Assembly (NCBI GenBank): GCA_934154515.1
Contig: CAKPGD010000046.1
Span: 1 to 8,914, forward strand
Direction of reading: 5' to 3'
Length of the DNA stretch: 8,914 bases
Source of the DNA: an uncultured Clostridia bacterium
GTDB lineage: Bacteria > Bacillota > Clostridia > TANB77 > CAG-508
The notes under the pieces are model-generated. The model worked only from the letters and a program-made list of their open reading frames with translations. It was not told where the DNA came from and searched no databases. The position numbers were made by a program, and so were the translations under genes. Positions 1 to 5,693 of this stretch are shown piece after piece (the stretch's first letter is position 1; the number at the start of each line of letters is the position of its first letter).

Positions 1-269
1 GTGTTTTCTAAATCTTCTACTTTTCTTATTTTGCTAGTTGCATGCCTTTCAATGGAAATAGGCATATCATCTTTAGATATGCCTTTCCCATTGTCGGTTA
101 CTTTTATTAAAGTTTTACCACCATTTTTTATCTCTATTATTATGTGTGTTGCTCCTGCATCTAGTGAATTCTCTACAAGTTCTTTTACTACGTTTGCAGG
201 TCTTTCTATAACCTCACCTGCAGCTATTTTGTTAATTGTTAAATCATCTAATAAAACTATATTTCCCAT
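1..269 (-). CDS. mutL: DNA mismatch repair protein MutL, N-terminal part (runs off the window)
   Basis: MutL is the GHKL-family ATPase that couples MutS mismatch recognition to strand removal in the cytoplasm. Only the first 89 codons lie in the window, reading leftwards off base 1. The translation begins MGNIVLLDDLTINKIAAGEV and carries the diagnostic N-terminal motifs: KELVENSLDAGA (residues 29-40, with the likely ATPase general base E30 and Mg-binding N34), VTDNGKGI (57-64) and RHATSKI (75-81). These match the conserved blocks of bacterial MutL almost exactly. The ATG at 269 is preceded by AGAGG about 9 nt upstream. The transducer and C-terminal endonuclease/dimerisation regions are outside the window. 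A leader of about 111 nt separates it from the gene upstream on the same strand, so it may be the distal gene of that transcript. Identification is near certain; the missing part cannot be judged. Confidence 0.97.
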   Translation of the reverse strand, partial: MGNIVLLDDLTINKIAAGEVIERPANVVKELVENSLDAGATHIIIEIKNGGKTLIKVTDNGKGISKDDMPISIERHATSKIRKVEDLEN

Positions 270-293
270 TTTTTCTTTTTCCTCTTTTTAATA

Positions 294-328
294 CCGGAAC
301 TAAATCGGCCTGACCCAAATAGTTCCGC
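294..328 (-). other. Relatively G+C-rich hairpin in the mutL leader
   Basis: A perfect 8-bp inverted repeat (CGGAACTA / TAGTTCCG) encloses a 17-nt loop. On the minus strand the loop can add an inner TTGG/CCGA helix. The element is conspicuously richer in G+C than the surrounding A/T sequence and lies between the stop at 381 and the mutL ribosome binding site. On the minus strand it is followed by TATTAAAAAG rather than a U tract, so it is not a normal terminator for the upstream gene. On the plus strand it is followed by T runs but has no plausible gene to terminate. Function unknown: it could be a leader RNA structure or one copy of a dispersed palindromic repeat. Confidence 0.5.
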
Positions 329-380
329 TTCATTTTTTGTTATTTTTTAAATATTATTATAAAAAATTACATATTGCTTC

Positions 381-1508
381 TTACTTTTCTATTTCTTGTA
401 CATCAGAGATATCTGAAATTTTGGCTGCAAAATATGGTAATTGTTTATTTTTTTCTTTTAAGAAAATTGTAAATGTATCATCGAAGAAAAATTCTCTTGA
501 CTTTTCTGGCATTATTGTTGCTGTTTTATTAACCATCATTCCTGATTCACTTTTTATTTTTCCGCCTTTTTTATTTAGTTGGAATTGAATTGTTTGCAAA
601 GCCTTTTCTATTTTGTACTCATCACCATTAGCAAATGCAAATCTTTTGTTTTCTACTTCAGTTATCTCTTTTTTCAAGTTAAATGTTATATTTGGAATTT
701 TTAGTTTATCTATTTTGGAAAATTCTGAATAAGTTGTGTTCGTCTTTTCATTTACTTCATTATATACTTCTTTGAATGTATTTTTATTGCATCCTTTTAC
801 TAAAATTACTTCGTCATCTGTTTTTGTTATTAATTTTACTGCAAAATCCTCTTTTGAATTATAATATAAAACTTCTACTTGATTTCTTACATTATCTTTT
901 GTACTGTCATCTATTCCAAAATATTTAACATTTTCATATTCTCCAAATTTTCCATTTTTTAATTCTGTGAATATTTGTGGGAATTCAAATTCTTTCTTTA
1001 ACATGACATATAAGAAATAATCTTTTAAATCTTTGCTATCCCAATTAAAATCATCTAGTATATCACTTGTTTCATTAAATTTTTCTTTAATGCCTTCCTC
1101 TATTTGCTCTTTTAATTGTAAACTTGGCATCCCATAAATTTTATAGTAACTATCATCTGATAAATCTGCAGTTGTAAACGTTCCTTTGTTTAAGTTATTT
1201 ATTATTTCTGTTTGTTGATTAAATACTATGTCTTGTTTTACTAAATCATTTTTTAAATCGTTCCATATTAAATTAAAAGTTCCACACCACACAGTATTTT
1301 CTGATATTCTGTCTTCCAATGATAGTACTACGTTCATATCTGTTTTTATACTTTTTATAGAGGGTGTGTACTTTTTGCCCCACGTACTGAAAAGTACTGG
1401 CTCATCATTCTTCATTTTGTTTGTATCTATAATATATAATACTCCTAATATTACTACTATTACTAAAATTAAAACACTTACTATTATTTTTATTTTCTTT
1501 CTATTCAT
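381..1508 (-). CDS. Membrane-anchored extracytoplasmic protein with serpin-like C-terminal region
   Basis: No named family is certain. The 375-aa product starts with a short basic stretch and one hydrophobic segment (about residues 7-27) without a lipobox, predicting an N-terminal anchor with the rest outside the membrane. Two blocks resemble serpin strands. KLKIPNITFNLKKEI (268-282) resembles the serpin 'v.lPkFkie..ydl' strand, and QTIQFQLNKKGGKIKSES (315-332 approx.) sits where serpins have the strand leading to the 'EeGteAaaaT' hinge. After a short loop, FFDDTFTIFLKEKN and PYFAAKISD (341-366) align by pattern with 'F.aDrPFlFlIre....iLFmGrv'. NTVWCGTFNLIWNDL (71-85) may correspond to the early serpin helix. 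The hinge is charged instead of small residues, so protease inhibition is unlikely if the fold is right. The start has a weak GGTGG site. It begins 18 bp after the hydrolase stop, which suggests one operon. The serpin relation is inference from pattern, not a search. Confidence 0.85.
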   Translation of the reverse strand: MNRKKIKIIVSVLILVIVVILGVLYIIDTNKMKNDEPVLFSTWGKKYTPSIKSIKTDMNVVLSLEDRISENTVWCGTFNLIWNDLKNDLVKQDIVFNQQTEIINNLNKGTFTTADLSDDSYYKIYGMPSLQLKEQIEEGIKEKFNETSDILDDFNWDSKDLKDYFLYVMLKKEFEFPQIFTELKNGKFGEYENVKYFGIDDSTKDNVRNQVEVLYYNSKEDFAVKLITKTDDEVILVKGCNKNTFKEVYNEVNEKTNTTYSEFSKIDKLKIPNITFNLKKEITEVENKRFAFANGDEYKIEKALQTIQFQLNKKGGKIKSESGMMVNKTATIMPEKSREFFFDDTFTIFLKEKNKQLPYFAAKISDISDVQEIEK

Positions 1509-1526
1509 TTACACATACCACCATTC

Positions 1527-2459
1527 TTACTTCTTTACTATTTTTTCTATCCATTTTAGAACAAACTCATATACTTCATTTCTATTTACTTCATTTAACA
1601 TTTCATGTCTTCCATTTTCAAATAACTTAAATGTAATATCTTTAACTCCTGCTTCTTTTAGCATATTATATACTCTTTTTACACCTTTTCCATTTGCACC
1701 AACAGGATCTTTTGCCCCTGAAAAAATTAATATTGGTATATTAGGAGTATTTTTTATTTTATTTTTATTATTTAAGTAAATACTTCCTTTAAATAAAGCT
1801 ATATAACTATCTACTGTAAATTTTCTATTAGGATTTGCTACTTTCATATATTCATCTATTTTATCTTTATCACTTGTAGTCCAGTCTGCTTCTGTTCTTG
1901 TAGGCTTAAAGTTGTTGTTAAATGAACCAGTAACTAATCTTTCTAACAATTTACTTTTATAATTTTCGCCTTTAAACAATTTAATTATAGAAGCAAGCAA
2001 TATTCCTAAATGTAGTCCATATTTTTGACCACTTGTACCTGTTATTATTGCTCCTGCTAAATTATCATTATACATCGTTAGGTATGTTCTTGTAAGTAAA
2101 GACCCCATACTATGCCCCATTACTATATATGGAAGATTTGGATTTTCATTTGCTGTTTTATTTTGCAGAATATGAATATCTTTTGCAAGTTTAAACCATG
2201 CATCTGTACAGCCAAAATTTCCAAGGTCAGTATCTTGTTCTACACTTTTTCCATGTCCTAAATGATCATGACCTACTACAATATATCCGTTTGAAGCTAA
2301 GTAATTTGCAAAATCATCATATCTACCAATATATTCTTCCATTCCATGAACTAATTGAACTATTCCTTTATAATTTTCTATGGTATTGTCATACCATTTT
2401 TTTGCATATACGTCTTTTCCTGTACTTGATTTAAATTTAAATTCTTCTATCATATACAC
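1527..2459 (-). CDS. Alpha/beta hydrolase, monoacylglycerol lipase-like (serine hydrolase)
   Basis: A 310-aa soluble alpha/beta-hydrolase of the monoacylglycerol lipase / lysophospholipase type, which hydrolyses ester bonds in lipid-like substrates. Visible landmarks are the HGM oxyanion motif (38-40), the GHDHLGHGKS stretch (63-72), and the nucleophile elbow GHSMGS with Ser117. The acid Asp251 is in SGAKDPVG and His285 is in ENGRHEMLNE, giving a complete catalytic triad in the expected order. Length is typical for the family. No signal peptide is seen. The start is ambiguous: a GTG at 2459 lies 5 nt after AGGAG and an ATG two codons later (2453) lies 11 nt after it; the spacing favours GTG. 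It is the first gene after a good promoter and probably co-transcribed with the serpin-like gene 18 bp downstream. The exact substrate cannot be read from the sequence. Confidence 0.93.
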   Translation of the reverse strand: MYMIEEFKFKSSTGKDVYAKKWYDNTIENYKGIVQLVHGMEEYIGRYDDFANYLASNGYIVVGHDHLGHGKSVEQDTDLGNFGCTDAWFKLAKDIHILQNKTANENPNLPYIVMGHSMGSLLTRTYLTMYNDNLAGAIITGTSGQKYGLHLGILLASIIKLFKGENYKSKLLERLVTGSFNNNFKPTRTEADWTTSDKDKIDEYMKVANPNRKFTVDSYIALFKGSIYLNNKNKIKNTPNIPILIFSGAKDPVGANGKGVKRVYNMLKEAGVKDITFKLFENGRHEMLNEVNRNEVYEFVLKWIEKIVKK

Positions 2460-2478
2460 TTAATCTCCTTTTTATTAA

Positions 2479-2507
2479 TTTATATCATATCTTTTATTTT
2501 TATACAA
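2479..2507 (-). promoter_or_regulatory. Sigma-A-type promoter of the hydrolase operon
   Basis: On the minus strand TTGTAT (-35, 2507-2502) and TATAAA (-10, 2484-2479) are separated by 17 nt. A TGA directly before the -10 gives an extended -10 (TGn). The -35 box overlaps the U tail of the upstream gene's terminator. The predicted start near 2472 leaves a short leader containing the AGGAG. Confidence 0.55.
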
Positions 2508-2540
2508 CAAAAAGCCCATTAAAAAATGAGCTTTTGTTGT
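2504..2540 (-). terminator. Rho-independent terminator of the membrane-protein gene
   Basis: On the minus strand, arms AAAAGCTCAT (2535-2526) and ATGGGCTTTT (2519-2510) pair with a single G-U and are followed by TTTGTTGT. It lies about 30 bp after the stop codon at 2569 and separates that gene from the hydrolase operon. Confidence 0.8.
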
Positions 2541-2548
2541 GTTTTTTC

Positions 2549-2580
2549 TTTTAAAAGAACATAATTTTTTAAAAGAACAT
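2549..2580 (-). repeat. Direct repeat duplicating the stop-codon context
   Basis: The 14-mer ATGTTCTTTTAAAA (minus strand) occurs twice with an 18-nt offset, at 2580-2567 and 2562-2549. The first copy contains the stop of the membrane-protein gene. Because 18 is a multiple of three, the second copy provides a second in-frame TAA. A small slippage duplication is the simplest origin. Confidence 0.7.
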
Positions 2581-3228
2581 CATTGCTGCAATGCCTCCAA
2601 GTATTGCAAATGTTGTTACCGCTATACATTCTGGAAAGAGTATTTGAATAATTTCACACATTTTGATTTCCGAAATTTGAAAACAGCCATCTGTCAGCTC
2701 TTCTTTTACACATTGTGCAAAAATTTCTTCCTCTGTACACTTAAATTTAATAAAACAGTCGGTTATAAGTATAAAGACTGATATTATAGATAATGTTCCT
2801 GTAATTTTGTTTGGGGTACAGTAATAATTTATAAACCATCCAGTAACTATCACTATTACGTAACATATCACAGATGTTTTATTGCACAATATTTTTGCTA
2901 TTGCTTTTTTAAATATTAGATTTACAATAACAAAATCAAGTATTATCAATACTGTTAACAATATAACTACGTTAAGATTTATTTCTTTCAGTAGAGCTGC
3001 AGTTGCACCTATTATTACTAATATGTTGCAAATTAAGTTTTTACCCACCTCTGCTTTAGGAGTTTTTATACATGTTCCTATAACTCCCACAAAAACACAT
3101 AGTAGTGAAACTACCATAGGTATGTCTTTTAAGGCATAGTGAATTAGACTAAAAAGTTCTACATCCATTACAATTAATAGAGCTACTAAAATATTATACT
3201 TCCGCTTTTCGGTATTCACTTTTTCCAT
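2569..3228 (-). CDS. Multi-pass membrane protein of unknown function, Cys-rich
   Basis: I do not recognise the family. The 219-aa product has about seven hydrophobic segments (approx. residues 12-33, 37-54, 64-80, 84-106, 118-136, 142-161, 199-218). A more polar stretch at 162-195 separates the last two. It has twelve cysteines, four of them (C164, C173, C182, C191) at exact 9-residue intervals in the polar segment. No transporter or enzyme signature is visible. An ATG at 3234 is only 3 nt from AGGAGG, whereas the ATG at 3228 is 9 nt away, so 3228 is the better start. It is transcribed alone: own promoter upstream (3288-3316) and own terminator downstream. It is divergent from guaD, but nothing shows a functional tie. 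Confidence 0.85.
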   Translation of the reverse strand: MEKVNTEKRKYNILVALLIVMDVELFSLIHYALKDIPMVVSLLCVFVGVIGTCIKTPKAEVGKNLICNILVIIGATAALLKEINLNVVILLTVLIILDFVIVNLIFKKAIAKILCNKTSVICYVIVIVTGWFINYYCTPNKITGTLSIISVFILITDCFIKFKCTEEEIFAQCVKEELTDGCFQISEIKMCEIIQILFPECIAVTTFAILGGIAAMMFF

Positions 3229-3287
3229 ATTCATGTTCCTCCTTAAACAATAATTATTATTTTAAAGTTGCTACGTTTATGTTATTT

Positions 3288-3316
3288 ATTATATAATAAT
3301 TTTTGTCAAATGTAAA
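3288..3316 (-). promoter_or_regulatory. Sigma-A-type promoter for the membrane-protein gene
   Basis: On the minus strand TTTACA (3316-3311) and a perfect TATAAT (3293-3288) are 17 nt apart. A TTGACA at 3309-3304 lies too close to that -10 (10 nt) to be its partner. It lies in the divergent spacer shared with guaD. Confidence 0.65.
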
Positions 3317-3343
3317 TTAAAAGTAGCTTTTTTTCTAGTTTTA

Positions 3344-3352
3344 TGCTAAAAT
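3344..3352 (+). promoter_or_regulatory. guaD: Candidate extended -10 element for guaD
   Basis: TGCTAAAAT fits an extended -10 (TGn plus TAAAAT) 34 nt before the guaD start codon. No convincing -35 is seen at 16-18 nt upstream, where the sequence is T-rich. I see no purine riboswitch-like fold in the short leader. Confidence 0.4.
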
Positions 3353-3385
3353 CAATTGGTATTTTACAGAAAGGAAGGTTTGATT

Positions 3386-3847
3386 ATGAATAAATTTATG
3401 AAAATTGCTAAAGATGAAGCAGATTTAGGAATATCTATAAATGATGGAGGACCTTTTGGTGCGATTATTACAGATAAAGAAGGCAATATTATAGCTGTTG
3501 GGCATAATACCGTTTTATCCCACAATGACCCTACTGCTCATGCCGAAATAAACGCTATTAGAAATGCTTGTGCTAAATTAAATACCTATGATTTAACTGA
3601 TTATACTTTATATACTTCTTGTGAACCTTGCCCTATGTGTTTATCTGCAATTATATGGGCAAATATTAAAGAAATATATTATGCTTGTACGCGTGAGGAT
3701 GCCGCTAAAATTGGTTTTCGTGATGATTTAATATATGAATACCTTAAAGGAAATAAATCTGATTTAATTACTTTAAAACAAATTGATAGAGATGAATGTA
3801 TTTCTACTTTTGAAAAATATAAGAATGACAACAAAATTATTTATTAA
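3386..3847 (+). CDS. guaD: Guanine deaminase, Bacillus GuaD-type cytidine-deaminase fold
   Basis: Predicted to deaminate guanine to xanthine in purine salvage/nitrogen release, in the cytosol. The 153-aa product has the zinc deaminase signatures HAE (52-54; Zn ligand H52, proton shuttle E54) and PCPMC (81-85; Zn ligands C82 and C85). It also matches the B. subtilis GuaD pattern in detail: GGPFGAI near the N-terminus, NDPTAHAE, LYTSCEPCPMCL, and the C-terminal DAAKIGF followed by DDLIYEYL, rather than the TadA pattern. Length equals the family norm. The ATG at 3386 follows AAGGAAGG with 7 nt spacing; an in-frame ATG at 3356 lacks a ribosome site and would add ten unrelated residues. The next gene on the same strand begins 58 bp downstream. 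TadA-like tRNA deaminase is the alternative, judged less likely because of the GF/DDLIYEYL segment. Confidence 0.9.
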   Translation: MNKFMKIAKDEADLGISINDGGPFGAIITDKEGNIIAVGHNTVLSHNDPTAHAEINAIRNACAKLNTYDLTDYTLYTSCEPCPMCLSAIIWANIKEIYYACTREDAAKIGFRDDLIYEYLKGNKSDLITLKQIDRDECISTFEKYKNDNKIIY

Positions 3848-3905
3848 GTTGGCAGATTATTTTATATTTGCATTGAGTTTGTAGTAAATATTACAGGAGT
3901 GAATT

Positions 3906-4809
3906 ATGAAATTAGAATATATTGCTAATAGCAGCGATACTAATAAAACTGTAAAAGATATTTTACTTACCAAATTTAATATTTCACATAGATTACTTAT
4001 AACTTTAAAAAGAGAAAATTGTATTTTTCTTAATGGAAATGTTATAAATGTATCTCATACTATAACTGAAAATGATAATGTTTCAGTTTCTTTTTCGTAC
4101 GAAGAAGATAATACTAATATTATTCCAGTTAAAATGCCTTTAGATATTATTTATGAAGATGATGCTTACTTGGTTATAAATAAACCTTATGGAATTCCTG
4201 TTCACCCTTCTATGCTTCATTATGAAGATAGCCTATCTAATGGTATTCGATATTATTTTGACGAAATTAATTTAAAGAAGAAAATTCGACCTGTAAACAG
4301 AATAGATAAAGACACTTCTGGCTTAGTTATTTTTGCTAAAAATGAGTATATACAAGAATCTTTAATTAAGCAAATGAAAGACGGTAAATTTAAGAAGGAA
4401 TACATTGCAATTGTTGAAGGACATTTTTCTTGCCAGAAGCGGAACTATAAATGCACCTATTACTAGAAAGGAAAACAGTATTATTGAAAGATGTGTTTCA
4501 AGTGATGGACAAGAGTCTATTACTCATTATGAAGTCTTAGAAGAAAAAGATATTAAAGAATTTCCTATTTCTATTGTTAAATGTACTCTAGAAACTGGTA
4601 GAACTCATCAAATTAGAGTTCATATGTCACATATAGGTCATACTCTTTTAGGTGATGATTTATATGGTGGAAATACTGATTTTATAAAAAGACAAGCTTT
4701 GCACTCATGTGCTATTAGTTTTATACATCCTATTGCAAATCAAGTTGTCACGTATAATTCTGATTTGCCAGATGATTTGAAAATTTTCATAAAATTAGAG
4801 TCAAAATAA
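3906..4809 (+). pseudogene. RluA-family pseudouridine synthase, single-base frameshift
   Basis: The family isomerises uridine to pseudouridine in rRNA or tRNA. The first part (3906 to the break) has an S4-like RNA-binding segment (about residues 13-60) and the catalytic block NRIDKDTSGL (131-140) with the active-site Asp134. It then hits an early stop at 4466. The remainder continues in the +1 frame from about 4429 to 4809, with SGTINAPITRKE, LETGRTHQIRVHMSHIGH and LLGDDLYGG, all conserved in RluA/RluD proteins. Reading the T5 run at 4424-4428 as four T restores EGHFLARSGTINAPI and a normal 300-aa protein. AGGAGTG lies before the ATG. No other lesion is seen, so this may be a sequencing error or very recent inactivation. 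Exact target (RluD, YjbO or YhcT type) is not assignable. Confidence 0.9.
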
Positions 4810-4850
4810 TAGCGAAGTAAATCTACTCCGCTATTATTCTTTCCTTTTTA
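4805..4850 (+). terminator. Hairpin terminator after the pseudouridine synthase, possibly bidirectional
   Basis: A perfect 10-bp stem, AATAATAGCG (4805-4814) with CGCTATTATT (4829-4838), gains an inner AGTA/TACT helix around a 4-nt loop. A T-rich tail (CTTTCCTTTTT) follows. The stem begins inside the last codons of the gene. On the minus strand the tail is shorter (TTTTGAC), but it could also stop the convergent XRE gene that ends at 4870. Confidence 0.8.
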
Positions 4851-4869
4851 ATACCCTACATGCAAAATC

Positions 4870-5176
4870 TTAATTCCGTTTTTTTAATTCTGAAATCAAA
4901 AAATTTCTTTCGGATTCAGTCAAGGAAGAAAATGCTTTTTTAACAATTCTTGCAAATTCAAAATCTGCATTTTCATTTATTAAATCGTCCACACTGCAAT
5001 TTAGTGCTTTAGACAATTTTAATATAGATTTTGAACTTGGAAACCTTGACCCATTAACATACCTACTTATTGATGCCTCCGCCAGTTTCGTCTTTTTTTG
5101 CCAATTCAGCTTGATTTACTCCATTTTCATTCATTAACCGGATAAGATTTCTTTTAAGTGTAATAGAATTATCCAT
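4870..5176 (-). pseudogene. Small XRE-family helix-turn-helix regulator, single-base frameshift
   Basis: A DNA-binding regulator of the Cro/C1 (XRE) type that would be 101 aa. The ATG at 5176 follows AGGAG (spacing about 6 nt). The frame reads MDNSITLKRNLIRLMNENG, then NQAELAKK, and is thrown out at a run of seven A (minus strand; T7 at 5093-5099), reaching TAG after about 38 codons. With six A it continues TKLAEASISRYVNGSRFPSS, then SKALNCSVDDLI, to a TAA at 4870. This gives a textbook five-helix HTH (about residues 8-62) followed by a short C-terminal helix region (ADFEFARIVKKAF and SERNFLISELKKRN). It has its own promoter and no obvious partner gene, toxin or prophage. Its targets are unknown. 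As with the pseudouridine synthase, an assembly or base-calling error is a real possibility. Confidence 0.88.
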
Positions 5177-5209
5177 TTTCTTCTCCTTTTCTATAATTAT
5201 AATATAAAT

Positions 5210-5238
5210 ATAATATCACATTTACATAATTTTGTCTA
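5210..5238 (-). promoter_or_regulatory. Promoter of the XRE regulator gene
   Basis: On the minus strand TAGACA (5238-5233) and TATTAT (5215-5210) are 17 nt apart, with TGA before the -10 forming an extended -10. A further TATAAT closer to the gene has no suitable -35. No clear operator palindrome can be separated from the A/T background. Confidence 0.5.
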
Positions 5239-5250
5239 TGTTTTTATACA

Positions 5251-5282
5251 AAAAAACACTCGGATTAAAACTGAGTGTTTTT
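5251..5282 (-). terminator. Rho-independent terminator of rnpB
   Basis: On the minus strand ACACTC pairs with GAGTGT, extended by A-T pairs, and is followed by a run of seven T. It lies just beyond the 3' end of the RNase P RNA. Its near symmetry could also let it act on plus-strand transcripts. Confidence 0.8.
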
Positions 5283-5293
5283 CATATATATTA

Positions 5294-5640
5294 TAAGTAA
5301 ATCTGTAAGCCGGGTTCTGTCGTGAATAGTCATTTGTCTACTCTACATATCACTATGTAGCTCAAAGCCACCAGATTAAGAAGATGACGAGCAGTCTTAT
5401 CCTTCTTGTCCCGGTGTTGCTCCAGATGGGGTTTACACTGCCTTCTATGTTACCATAGAAGCGGTGAGCTCTTACCTCGCCTTTTCATCCTTACTACTTG
5501 TAGTAGCGGTTATTTTCTGTTGCACTTTCCTTAAGGTCACCCTCACAAGACGTTATCTTGCATCTTTGCTCTATGGAGCCCGGACTTTCCTCGTACGCTG
5601 TCTTTCGACCTTGCTATACGCGACTATTCAATTTACTTAC
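5294..5640 (-). ncRNA. rnpB: RNase P RNA component (bacterial, apparently type A)
   Basis: The catalytic RNA that trims the 5' leader of precursor tRNAs, working with the RnpA protein. On the minus strand the gene starts near 5640 and the universal core is plain. The P4 5' half GAGGAAAGUCCGGGCUCC lies at 5592-5575 and its 3' partner ACAGAACCCGGCUUACAG at 5320-5303. GUAAGAGCUCACC and the ACAGAAA-type internal segment lie between. The ends pair as P1 (TAAGTAAAT at 5639-5631 with ATTTACTTA at 5302-5294). The closing AACCCGGCTTACAG and the GGTAAGAG region follow type A (ancestral) rather than the Bacillus type B pattern; many Clostridia have type A. About 346 nt is a normal length. Ends are set by P1 and by the promoter, and could be off by a few bases. 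Confidence 0.96.
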
Positions 5641-5647
5641 AATGTAT

Positions 5648-5676
5648 ATTGTAATATATTTTTTTATAAAAGTCAA
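5648..5676 (-). promoter_or_regulatory. rnpB: rnpB promoter
   Basis: On the minus strand TTGACT (5676-5671) and TACAAT (5653-5648) are exactly 17 nt apart. This places the start near 5641-5640, directly at the P1 helix of rnpB. The -35 lies 18 bp beyond the stop of the upstream gene. That gene has no terminator of its own, so read-through into rnpB is also possible. Confidence 0.75.
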
Positions 5677-5693
5677 TTTATATACTTTGGAAT

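Noticed and set aside
1228..1779. A 183-codon plus-strand open frame
   Set aside because: It lies opposite the serpin-like and hydrolase genes, is dominated by F/I/S/T from reversed A/T codons, and has no convincing ribosome site.
3304..3309. Perfect TTGACA on the minus strand as -35 of the membrane-protein promoter
   Set aside because: It is only 10 nt from the TATAAT and no good -10 lies at 16-18 nt; TTTACA seven bases further upstream has the correct 17-nt spacing.
4420..4440. Programmed +1 ribosomal frameshift in the pseudouridine synthase
   Set aside because: There is no slow stop or rare-codon context at the junction, no stimulatory site is evident, and programmed shifting is not known for RluA-family enzymes. 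A simple extra T explains it.
4436..4448. GAAGCGGAACTAT shared by the pseudouridine synthase gene and, on the minus strand, the mutL-leader hairpin
   Set aside because: One 13-mer shared between two places in about 9 kb on both strands is near chance expectation, and the flanks do not match.
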